Shown here piece by piece: positions 25,708 through 38,661 of a stretch of 64,000 bases of DNA. This stretch comes from Ilumatobacter sp. (GTDB taxonomy: Bacteria > Actinomycetota > Acidimicrobiia > Acidimicrobiales > Ilumatobacteraceae): contig JABJAB010000015.1 of NCBI GenBank assembly GCA_018666235.1, forward strand, positions 1 through 64,000, in the 5' to 3' direction. Each line of letters begins with the position of its first letter. Position 1 is the stretch's first letter. The translations under genes and the position numbers were made by a program. The notes under the pieces were generated by a model that was not told the origin of the DNA, searched no databases, and saw only the letters and a list, made by a program, of their open reading frames with translations.

Positions 25708-26610
25708 TCAGAGCGAGAAATTCGGGGGACGCTTCTCGCGGAGTGCCGCAATGCCTTCGGCGTATTCGGCGGTTCCCATCGCGACGTCGAGGAGGCGAAT
25801 CGAGTCGTTGACAGACTGGGCCGGGTCGTGGCGCAGGAGATCATCAGCGATCTGCTGCTTGGTGGTTGCTACAGCGAGTGGTCCGGTTGAGGCTGCGAGG
25901 TCGCGGGCATACTGCTGGGCAGCCGCGAGTGAAGCATCACCGTCGGCTTCGACGCCGTTCCAAAGACCCCAGTCGGCGGTGTTAGCCACTGTGACGATGC
26001 GCCCTGAGAGCAGGAGATCAGTGGCCCGGGCCACGCCGACGAGTCGCGGTAGCGTCCAGCTCATGCCGTACTCGGCGGGCAGCCCCAGTTTGGGTGCAGC
26101 GGTGGTGAGCTTTGCAGCTGCCGCACCGAAACGCAGGTCGGAGAAAAGGGCGAGGGCCAGGCCGACTCCGGCGCAGGCTCCGTTGACGGCCGCGATGATC
26201 GGCAGCCGGTAGCCCAACTGCCACGCGAAGTCCGCGTCGAGTCGGTCGCCGCCCCCTGGTTGAGCGACCTCTGGCGGCAGCCCGGTGTCGTAACCGCCTT
26301 TATCGACGTGGCCAGCCAGCGCCGCGGAATCGCCACCGACGCAGAAGGCCGGGGGAGTACCGGTGACGACGACGGCACGGACGCCGTTGCGATGTTCGAG
26401 GTCGGCCATCACCTGGCGGTACTCGGCGTGCATCTTGCCTGTCCAGGCGTTGTGGCGGTGTGGGCGATGCAACCAGACGGTTGCCACCGGGCCGTCAACC
26501 GCCCAGCGAACCGCCGATGCTTCGCCAGCGGCTGGCAAGCCATCGTTCGGTGGGATCGTCGGTGGGATGGTTGGCGGGATGGTTGGCGGGATGGTTGGCG
26601 GGTCGGTCAT
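25708..26610 (-). CDS. Enoyl-CoA hydratase/isomerase family protein
   Basis: This 300-residue crotonase-fold protein has the CoA-binding LHRPHRHNAWTGKMHAEY, the oxyanion loop AFCVGGDSAAL and the second loop AAVNGACAGVGLALALFSDLRFGAA, then GLPAEYGMSWTLPRLVG with a possible catalytic Glu. It probably acts on an acyl-CoA; hydratase, isomerase or hydrolase cannot be told apart. The N-terminus holds four PPTI repeats encoded by a 12-bp tandem repeat. The ATG at 26610 overlaps the stop of the CysQ-like gene by four bases. The frame is open upstream, but that is antisense of the overlapping gene. Confidence 0.85.
   Translation of the reverse strand: MTDPPTIPPTIPPTIPPTIPPNDGLPAAGEASAVRWAVDGPVATVWLHRPHRHNAWTGKMHAEYRQVMADLEHRNGVRAVVVTGTPPAFCVGGDSAALAGHVDKGGYDTGLPPEVAQPGGGDRLDADFAWQLGYRLPIIAAVNGACAGVGLALALFSDLRFGAAAAKLTTAAPKLGLPAEYGMSWTLPRLVGVARATDLLLSGRIVTVANTADWGLWNGVEADGDASLAAAQQYARDLAASTGPLAVATTKQQIADDLLRHDPAQSVNDSIRLLDVAMGTAEYAEGIAALREKRPPNFSL
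26552..26602 (-). repeat. 12-bp tandem repeat encoding PPTI units
   Basis: The plus-strand unit gggatggttggc occurs three times in perfect copies (26564-26599), preceded by a diverged copy at 26552-26563 and followed by a partial one. It encodes the Pro-Pro-Thr-Ile repeats near the N-terminus of the enoyl-CoA hydratase-like protein. Being in frame, copy-number changes would lengthen or shorten the protein without a frameshift. Confidence 0.9.
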
Positions 26611-27371
26611 CCCCAGATCGCTTTCAGCACGCCTTCGGCCAACTCGGGGCGGCACACGAAGAAGTCGGGCAGCCAGGGGTCGCGCTCGTTGTACACGAGC
26701 GGCGAACCGTCGACTCGGCTCGCGTGGAATCCCGCCGCCATCGCGACGGCAGCGGGCGCGGCAGAATCCCACTGATACATCCCGCCATCGTGCACGTAGA
26801 TGTCGGCTTCACCCATCACGACGGCCATGGCCTTGGCTCCGGCAGACCCGAGTCGTACTGCATCGCAGCCGAGGCCCTCGGCAACGAGCACCGCCGCATA
26901 GGGGGCGCGGCTACGTGATGTGACAAGTCGCGGGCGGTCGCGGACCTGCTCCGGCATTGGGGCGGGTGGGTCGGTGGAGAAGACCAGGTCGACGGCCGGC
27001 AGACTGACCGCCGCGGCGCCGAAGTGTGTTCGTTCCCAGAGGGCGACATGCACCGCCCAGTCGTGGCGGCCCGGCTCGCCGTACTCGCGGGTGCCATCGA
27101 GCGGGTCGATGATCCACACCCGATCGGCTTCGTAGCGGCGAACGTCTTCGAGACCCTCCTCTGACAGCACCGCGTCATCGGCGCGGTGCGTGTGCAGTTC
27201 GCCCGCCAGGTACCGCTGAGCAGCAGCATCGCCAGCATCCCGTACGTCCCAGATCGAGGCACCCGCAGCAAACATTTCGGCGCGCAGCGCGACCAGCAGT
27301 TCGCCAGCTTCGACAGCGAGCCGGGTCGCCAACTGGGCATCCGTCTCGGTGACGGGTGGGGCGCTCGGCAT
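26607..27371 (-). CDS. CysQ/inositol monophosphatase-like phosphatase
   Basis: This 254-residue metal-dependent phosphatase has LSEEGLED (metal Glu), the signature IIDPLDGTREYG, and the later GGMYQWDSAAPAAVAMAAG with the third metal Asp. This set fits 3'(2'),5'-bisphosphate nucleotidase CysQ of actinobacteria, which clears PAP from sulfate assimilation, but inositol monophosphatase activity is possible. CAGAAT (27383-27378) lies six bases before the ATG, so the transcript is probably leaderless. It overlaps the downstream enoyl-CoA hydratase gene by four bases. Confidence 0.85.
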   Translation of the reverse strand: MPSAPPVTETDAQLATRLAVEAGELLVALRAEMFAAGASIWDVRDAGDAAAQRYLAGELHTHRADDAVLSEEGLEDVRRYEADRVWIIDPLDGTREYGEPGRHDWAVHVALWERTHFGAAAVSLPAVDLVFSTDPPAPMPEQVRDRPRLVTSRSRAPYAAVLVAEGLGCDAVRLGSAGAKAMAVVMGEADIYVHDGGMYQWDSAAPAAVAMAAGFHASRVDGSPLVYNERDPWLPDFFVCRPELAEGVLKAIWG

Positions 27372-27603
27372 CGGAGCATTCTGACTGGTCCGTGTGATCG
27401 AAACACCATCGCAATTTCGCGATCAGAATGGCGGGCAACGGCGGTGTCATCGTCGGACATCGCTGCGAGCCGTCCGGAGCCTCCGGGGAGAGGTGGTGCT
27501 GGGAGCGGGTGATGACATATCTTGACCGGCGTGAACGGCCTTCGACTGAGCAACTGCACCGGGCGATGACGGGGATGGCGACGGCAAGGCGAGCGCGGTC
27601 GTG

Positions 27604-28365
27604 ATGAGGCGGACGCGCAAGGTCCGATACGGCCCGAGCCGGCATCAGGTCGGTGCGTACCGGTCCCCAGAGCGTCGGGAAACAGGCCGCCCAGCGGCAC
27701 CAACGATCGTGCTCCTCCATGGTGGATCGTGGAGTTGGCCCTACAACCGGTGGGTGATGTGGCTGCTCGCGCGTGACGTGACTCGACGGGGCTGGGGGCT
27801 GTTCAACGTCGACTATCGCCGCGTGGGTCGCCTCGGAGGAGGCGGCGGCTGGCCCGAGACCTTCGACGATGCCCGGACTGCCATCGAGTTGATCACAGAC
27901 AACATGTCGGGGCTGGATCTCGATGCAGATCGAGTCGTGGTCGTCGGGCATTCCGCTGGGGGCCACCTGGCCCTCATCGGGTCAGCGACCGCAAACATTG
28001 CTCCGGCGCTCGCTGTGTCGATGGCTGGCCCCACCGATCTCGAACGCATGTGGTCGAACGGCTCCCAGCCGGTCCGGGACCTCACCGCTCGCGCTCCGGA
28101 ATCCAGCCGGTGGTCAACCACGTCACCAATCCACATGCTTCCGCTCGATGTACCGACCCTCTGCGTCCACGGCCAGGCCGACACCACGGTGCACCCGAGG
28201 CACTCGACTGCATTCGTCGAGGCAGCGCGATCCGCCGGCGATGTAGCGGATGCGGTGCTGGTGCCGGGCGAAACGCACAAGGACGCGCTCAAGCCGACTT
28301 CGGCAATTTGGGCGGTGGTGGTCAGCGCGATTCTCGATCGGTTTGAATCAAATACTCACGTTTGA
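27604..28365 (+). CDS. Alpha/beta hydrolase, esterase-like
   Basis: The product (253 residues) is an alpha/beta hydrolase of the BD-FAE/hormone-sensitive-lipase kind. HGGSWSW is the oxyanion motif, VGHSAGGH carries the nucleophile Ser, HGQADTTV the acid and GETHKDAL the His. The start is ATG 27604 or the adjoining GTG 27601; AAGGCGAG about 15 bases upstream may be a ribosome site. A -10-like TATCTT at 27519-27524 precedes a 12-codon frame in the same reading phase that stops before this gene. The gene is convergent with ettA. Confidence 0.8.
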   Translation: MRRTRKVRYGPSRHQVGAYRSPERRETGRPAAPTIVLLHGGSWSWPYNRWVMWLLARDVTRRGWGLFNVDYRRVGRLGGGGGWPETFDDARTAIELITDNMSGLDLDADRVVVVGHSAGGHLALIGSATANIAPALAVSMAGPTDLERMWSNGSQPVRDLTARAPESSRWSTTSPIHMLPLDVPTLCVHGQADTTVHPRHSTAFVEAARSAGDVADAVLVPGETHKDALKPTSAIWAVVVSAILDRFESNTHV

Positions 28366-28394
28366 GTCAACCGAGATGGTGGTGGCGCAGACTT

Positions 28395-28418
28395 GACGTC
28401 GACGTCGACGTCGACGTC
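28395..28418. repeat. (GACGTC)x4 self-complementary repeat
   Basis: Four perfect tandem copies of the palindrome GACGTC lie in the 66-bp gap between two convergent genes, 30 bp after the esterase stop and 13 bp before the ettA stop. The 24-bp array can fold on itself from either strand, so it may act as a two-way terminator. Confidence 0.8.
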
Positions 28419-28431
28419 GCGGCCAACAGGC

Positions 28432-30105
<1,674 letters not shown>

Positions 30106-30191
30106 AGGTGCGCAGGCTACCGACGCCGGTCAGTCGTTGGCGGCGACCCCGACGCCACTCGAGCTGAACGGAACTGGACGTGTCCGGCCGG

Positions 30192-31139
30192 TCAGCCTTG
30201 GAGTCGCGCGACGGTTTCGGCAAAGCCGCGCACGGTCTCGGCGACGATGTCGGCAACCGATTCGACCGACTCGATGCGCCCGGCAACTTGGCCCGACAGT
30301 GCGATTGCGGCGTTCATGTCGCCACCGAAGTACAGGTCGAGGGCGTTGCCGAAGTCGCCGAATACGTTGTGCTCGACGTCGACGAGCGCCTCCGTCTTCT
30401 CGGTGCGGAGCGCACGGAGCGCAGGGGAGTGACGCTGATTGAGGAACAGCGTGTCGGTCTCGCGCGCTTCGATGATCGCCTGCTTCCAGTTGTGGTGGAC
30501 CGGTGACTCAGCCGCTGAGACCATCCTCGTGCCCATCTGAACTCCTTCGGCACCAAGCGCAAAGGCAGCGGCCATCGTCGGGCCATCGGTGATGCCTCCA
30601 GCGGCGATGATGGGGACATCGACCTTCGACCGGATCAAAGGAAGCAGGACCATGGTCGCGACGGGAGTCGGTGACTTGAAGCCTCCCCCCTCGCCGCCCT
30701 CAACAACCAGGCCGTCGACTCCCGCGTCGACTGCCTTGAGCGCAGCTGCGAGCGTCGGCACCACGTGGTACACGGTGAGTCCGGCTGCTTTCAGAATCCC
30801 GGTGTACTTCGTCGGTGAGCCGGCCGAGGTGGTGACGAACTTGACGCCTTGGTCGATGACGAACTCGGCGATGGCCGGGTCCCGCACGAAGGCCTGCGCG
30901 ATGTTGACGCCGAACGGCTTGTCGGTGAGATCGCGCATCTTGCGGATCTCGTCCTTGACTGCGTCGAGTTCCCCCGACGAGGTCTCGATGATGCCGCAGG
31001 CACCAGTCGCTGACATGGCCGACGCAAGTTGTGACCGGGCGATCCAGCCCATGGGGGCCTGCACGATTGGGATCTCGACGCCGAGATCCCGGGTCACGCG
31101 GTTGTCGAAAGCGGCGGGGCGAGTGATGTCGAAGGTCAC
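30192..31139 (-). CDS. Nitronate monooxygenase family protein
   Basis: This FMN-dependent TIM barrel is of the nitronate monooxygenase/2-nitropropane dioxygenase family. Near the start is VEIPIVQAPMGW; later come GVKFVTTSAGSP, DGLVVEGGEGGGFKSP, PIIAAGGITDGPTMAAAFALGAEGVQMGTRMVS, the phosphate-binding end. It oxidises nitronates or has a related reductase role. An ATG at 31172 is in frame, but GTG 31139 has CAAGAT (31151-31146) six bases before it and fits the short N-terminus of the family. It is divergent from the aldo/keto reductase. Confidence 0.85.
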   Translation of the reverse strand: MTFDITRPAAFDNRVTRDLGVEIPIVQAPMGWIARSQLASAMSATGACGIIETSSGELDAVKDEIRKMRDLTDKPFGVNIAQAFVRDPAIAEFVIDQGVKFVTTSAGSPTKYTGILKAAGLTVYHVVPTLAAALKAVDAGVDGLVVEGGEGGGFKSPTPVATMVLLPLIRSKVDVPIIAAGGITDGPTMAAAFALGAEGVQMGTRMVSAAESPVHHNWKQAIIEARETDTLFLNQRHSPALRALRTEKTEALVDVEHNVFGDFGNALDLYFGGDMNAAIALSGQVAGRIESVESVADIVAETVRGFAETVARLQG

Positions 31140-31231
31140 CGAGCCATCTTGGTCAGCGGCCGTCGCTCGCATGAAGTCGAAGCGGTCGTCGCAACCACGC
31201 TGCCGAGGCTTGCCTGGGCTACGTTCGGCTC

Positions 31232-32125
31232 ATGACGTCACTTCCGATTGCACCATTCGGCAAGACCGGACACGACTCGACGCGCGTGATTTTCGGTGCC
31301 GCCGCCCTCGGTGCGATGAGTCAAGCGCGCGCCGATGCAACGATGGCGTCGGTCAGTGAGTGGGGGATCAACCACATCGATACTGCAGCCTCGTACGGCG
31401 CCTCGGAAGACCGACTGAAGCCCTGGCTGGCAGAGCATCGCTCGGAGGTCTTTCTGGCAACGAAGACGGGGCGCCGCAGCGGTGCCGGTGCACGTGCCGA
31501 ACTCGAAAAGTCGCTCGATCGAATGGGCGTTGACCACATCGACCTGGTGCAACTCCACAACCTCGTCGAAGAAGACGAGTGGGGACGCGCTCATGCACCG
31601 GGCGGTGCTGTCGAAGCGCTCGCAACCGCGCAGGAGGAAGGGCTGATCTCCCATGTCGGCATCACCGGCCACGGGTTGCGTATCGCCGGGATGCACCTGC
31701 GCAGTCTCGAACGGTTCGACTTCGCCTCGGTGCTGCTGCCGGTCAACTTTGTGCTGCTGGACAACCCGGCGTACCGCGCTGATGTCGAGGCGCTTCTCGA
31801 ATTGTGTTCCGAGCGTGAGGTAGCGGTGCAGACGATCAAGGCCATTGCTCGCGGCCGGTGGTCAGACGGTGCGACCTCCGGGCCTGGAAAGTTCAGTTGG
31901 TATGACCCACTGACCGATCCTGAGCCGATCAGCCGGGCCGTTCGCTATGTGCTGTCACATTCGCAGATGTTCCTCAATACGACGAGTGATGCACGGCTGC
32001 TGCCGATGGTCGTCGCCGCAGCGTCAGGCAATCTCGTCGCGCCGAGCGCCGACGAGTTGCGTGCTGACGTCGCCGAGCAGGGCATCACGCCCTTGTTCGA
32101 CGACGACGTGCTCGAACGAATCTGA
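31232..32125 (+). CDS. Aldo/keto reductase
   Basis: This 297-residue (alpha/beta)8 reductase has the full catalytic set: Asp and Tyr in HIDTAASYGASE, Lys in FLATKTGRRSG and His in VQLHNL. It probably reduces carbonyl compounds with NADPH. TACGTT (31220-31225) ends six bases before the ATG. Substrate unknown. It is convergent with the FtsH-like protease, four bases apart. Confidence 0.88.
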   Translation: MTSLPIAPFGKTGHDSTRVIFGAAALGAMSQARADATMASVSEWGINHIDTAASYGASEDRLKPWLAEHRSEVFLATKTGRRSGAGARAELEKSLDRMGVDHIDLVQLHNLVEEDEWGRAHAPGGAVEALATAQEEGLISHVGITGHGLRIAGMHLRSLERFDFASVLLPVNFVLLDNPAYRADVEALLELCSEREVAVQTIKAIARGRWSDGATSGPGKFSWYDPLTDPEPISRAVRYVLSHSQMFLNTTSDARLLPMVVAAASGNLVAPSADELRADVAEQGITPLFDDDVLERI

Positions 32126-32129
32126 GGGC

Positions 32130-33911
32130 TCAGTCCGCCGCAGGCGCCTTGCGTACCGGGCCGCGACGCTCGGTGATGTCGGCGTACTTGGCAACGATTT
32201 CCTTGATTGTCTGGCCTTCGAGCTCATCGTTGATGCAGAGCCCGTCCGCAATCTCGAGGAGGGCTTCGCGGTGCGTGCTGACCATCTCAGCCGCTCGGTC
32301 GGCCCCAACGGTCATGAACCCCTCGGCTGCCTCGCGGCTCGCGTCGTCGGCCAAGACCTTGGCGACCAGGTTGGCCGCAGTCGGCATTGCTGCAGCCTCG
32401 AGGCTGAGCAATCCGGGCCCGTTGCCGAGCTGACCGACGAGCTGTGCCGCGATGTTGGTGGCAAGTGCCAGGTCGGAAGAGATCCCGCTACTCGCTTCGC
32501 CGTATTCCTGAATCTCTGCAGCGCGCCCGGCAAGCGCCACGGCAATGAGGGCCCGAGCATCACCCGGCGTTTTGAGGAATCGTTCTTCCAAATCGCCGTG
32601 GGCAACCAAGCCGAGCGCCGATGAGCGCCGCAGAATCGAGGCCATCTTCACATCGCGACGAGTGAGCACAGCGGTGAGTGCGTGACCGGCCTCGTGAATG
32701 GCGATACGCCGACGCTCGTCGGGGTGATAGCCCATCTCCTGAGCGACGCCGACTTCGGTGACCAGTTGCGCTTGCAATACGTCCTTGGTCTGCATCGAGG
32801 TACGACCGGTTCGCAGTGCAATGATCAATGCTTCGTCGAGGAGCTTCTCGATTCGAACTGGGGTGTAGCCCGCTGTCAGGTCGGCGATGAGTTCCGACGT
32901 CACCTCGGCGTCGTGATTCTTGCGGGCCAGGTAGTACTCGGCGATGTCGACACGGTCGGTTCGAGGAGGCAGCGTGAATCCAATGACCCGGTCGAAACGG
33001 CCGGGTCGCATCAGCGCGGGGTCGAGGTCTGCTGCGCGGTTGGTTGCCGCGACGATCAGCACGTTTTCTTCCTTGTGCACCGGACGCTTGCGCTGACGGT
33101 GCGCCGGCATGAACTTGTTCCACCAGTCGATCAGCTTGGCCCGAAACTTCTCGCCGCCGGTCGGCAGGTCGAAGCTCTGCATCTGAACGAGCAGCTCGTT
33201 GACGATGCCGACGCTTCCTTCGCGCATTGAGCTGACGCCCATGCCGGAGCGGGCGCCGCCGATGGCGTCAAATTCTTCGATGTAACCGATGGCGCCGCCC
33301 TCTTCGCGAGCGAGTTTTCTGAGGCTCTTGAAGAACGAGCGGATCTTTTTGTTGGTCTGGCCGTAGTACATCGACTGGAACTCACTTGCCGACACGAACA
33401 AGAACGGCACTCCGGCCTCGGCCGCCATCGCCTTTGCCAAGTAGGTCTTGCCGGTTCCCGGAGGCCCTTCGAAGAGCACGCCGCGGCGGGCGGTGCCGCC
33501 CATCTCGCTTTTGAACGTCTCGCTCATCAGGAACAGGTTGAGGCTGTCGATTGCCTCACGTTTGGTCTGTTCTGCGCCGACCACATCATCGAGTCGAATT
33601 TTGGAGTCGCTGGCCCGCAGCACGGTGTGTGGCGAGCGGCCGGTGGTGAGGAGCGGGATGAGGATGACTGCGCCGAGCACCGAAATGAGGCCGACGGCGA
33701 TGATGATCTCGGGCGAACCCGTGAGCCAGGCCGGGATACCGGGGCGAATGGGGTTGTCGGTGATCAAGCGATACAGAAGGAATGAGAAGACCACGGAGAA
33801 GATGACGAGCGGGCGGCGTAGGCGTCGCTGCCTGGTTCGTTCCCGATTTGTTGAGGCGTCAATGTCGCCACCGCTCACCATTTGGCCTGCAGACATCTGG
33901 GTCAAATCCAT
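32130..33911 (-). CDS. FtsH-like membrane AAA metalloprotease
   Basis: The 593-residue protein has two N-terminal membrane helices (about residues 34-49 and 68-88), an AAA domain with Walker A GPPGTGKT at 149-156, and a zinc peptidase domain with AIHEAGHAL near residue 406 and SGISSDLALATNIA for the third ligand, the layout of FtsH. Differences from FtsH: the Walker B is AIGYIEEFD, with Glu where FtsH has Asp, and there is a lysine/arginine-rich insert (HRQRKRPVHKEE) in the AAA domain. The Arg fingers RPGRFDR are present. TACGTT (33924-33919) lies seven bases before the ATG. A true FtsH probably exists elsewhere. Confidence 0.85.
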   Translation of the reverse strand: MDLTQMSAGQMVSGGDIDASTNRERTRQRRLRRPLVIFSVVFSFLLYRLITDNPIRPGIPAWLTGSPEIIIAVGLISVLGAVILIPLLTTGRSPHTVLRASDSKIRLDDVVGAEQTKREAIDSLNLFLMSETFKSEMGGTARRGVLFEGPPGTGKTYLAKAMAAEAGVPFLFVSASEFQSMYYGQTNKKIRSFFKSLRKLAREEGGAIGYIEEFDAIGGARSGMGVSSMREGSVGIVNELLVQMQSFDLPTGGEKFRAKLIDWWNKFMPAHRQRKRPVHKEENVLIVAATNRAADLDPALMRPGRFDRVIGFTLPPRTDRVDIAEYYLARKNHDAEVTSELIADLTAGYTPVRIEKLLDEALIIALRTGRTSMQTKDVLQAQLVTEVGVAQEMGYHPDERRRIAIHEAGHALTAVLTRRDVKMASILRRSSALGLVAHGDLEERFLKTPGDARALIAVALAGRAAEIQEYGEASSGISSDLALATNIAAQLVGQLGNGPGLLSLEAAAMPTAANLVAKVLADDASREAAEGFMTVGADRAAEMVSTHREALLEIADGLCINDELEGQTIKEIVAKYADITERRGPVRKAPAAD

Positions 33912-34164
33912 CGAACCGAACGTAGTGTTCGACCACTGCGCTCGGCCAGGGTGAAACAGTCAAGTGTTGTTCAAGTCGCTCCGGCCGCCGTCACCCGATG
34001 TCCGGCACGACCTCGCGGCGGGTGAGCTTCGAACGATGGTTCTCGTCGATCTTGACGAAGCCCAGTATCAGCGCCGAAGCAGCGGCAAGTGAGTGCGCGA
34101 CGGTTTCCGCCTGCGTGATGAGTGCGGTATCGCATTGAGATGAGAGGGGGTGAAGCCAGGGAGG

Positions 34165-34177
34165 TAACCTGCAGGCC
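34165..34177 (+). promoter_or_regulatory. -10 element of leaderless kgd
   Basis: TAACCT at 34165-34170 ends seven bases before the GTG start of kgd at 34178. The rest of the 266-bp gap shows the divergent FtsH-like promoter at 33919-33924 and a coding-like minus-strand stretch discussed under findings. Confidence 0.5.
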
Positions 34178-37852
<3,675 letters not shown>

Positions 37853-37856
37853 TCCG

Positions 37857-38489
37857 TCAGTCTTTCAGAGGTATTCCGAGGATCGTTGTGAGCTCGTCCA
37901 AAGCCGGTCCGGGCTTGCCGACCTTGATCGTCTGCATGCCCATCGCCCGTGCCGGCTTCAAGTTGATGCCGAGGTCGTCGAGGAAGACACACTCATTCGG
38001 CTCGACTCCGGCGAGCTCACACGCGATTTCGTAGAATCGGGGTTCGGGCTTACGCACCCCGACCTTGCTCGACTCGACCACATGGTCGAACTTTGCCATG
38101 ACCTGTGCGACATCTGGACGCTTGGTGGCGCCCGTGTCGTCAGAGACCACATTGTTTGTGAGGCAGGCCGTGATGTAGCCAGCAGCGATGACCGCGTCAA
38201 GAGCGGCTTCCATCTCGGGCCGCACCGATCCTGACAGGAGGGCGAGGATGTCGGCTCCTGGGATGCGGTGGCCAAGGGCCATTGACTCGGTGGCAAACAG
38301 CGTGTCGAATTCGCCTGGGTCGATGTCGTTTCTCTCGAGGAGCGCCCATGCATTCGTGTCCGGGTTGTGCGTGTTGACCGACCGGATGAAGTCGGCCGGG
38401 AGGCCGTGCGCCTCCTCGTAGTCGTTGAACGCATCGAACGGACTCGTCAGAATCACGCCGCCAAAATCCCAGAGAACCGCTCGCACCAT
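37857..38489 (-). CDS. HAD family hydrolase
   Basis: The 210-residue protein is a HAD hydrolase: motif I WDFGGVIL with the nucleophile Asp at residue 8, motif II region CLTNNV, a Lys in VESSKVGVRKPEP and motif IV VFLDDLGINLKPA. The order and length fit the epoxide-hydrolase-N-like or haloacid dehalogenase subfamily with a small helical cap. The ATG at 38489 is preferred over the upstream open frame because TAGGCT (38503-38498) lies eight bases before it and the HAD motif starts right away. Probably a phosphatase; the substrate is unknown. It is convergent with kgd, four bases apart. Confidence 0.83.
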   Translation of the reverse strand: MVRAVLWDFGGVILTSPFDAFNDYEEAHGLPADFIRSVNTHNPDTNAWALLERNDIDPGEFDTLFATESMALGHRIPGADILALLSGSVRPEMEAALDAVIAAGYITACLTNNVVSDDTGATKRPDVAQVMAKFDHVVESSKVGVRKPEPRFYEIACELAGVEPNECVFLDDLGINLKPARAMGMQTIKVGKPGPALDELTTILGIPLKD

Positions 38490-38661
38490 GGTCGGGGAGC
38501 CTACGATGGAGATGTACGAAGTCTCGACTCGGCTTCGGGTCACCTGGTGCGAACACGGCCGGTGCCCGTCGCGATGTCGAATCCCTCGCACGGTCGCCCG
38601 CTCGGCGACCCGGAGGCCCGAACTTGTCGGGCCCCGTTCACAGGAACGAGACAACTGAATC

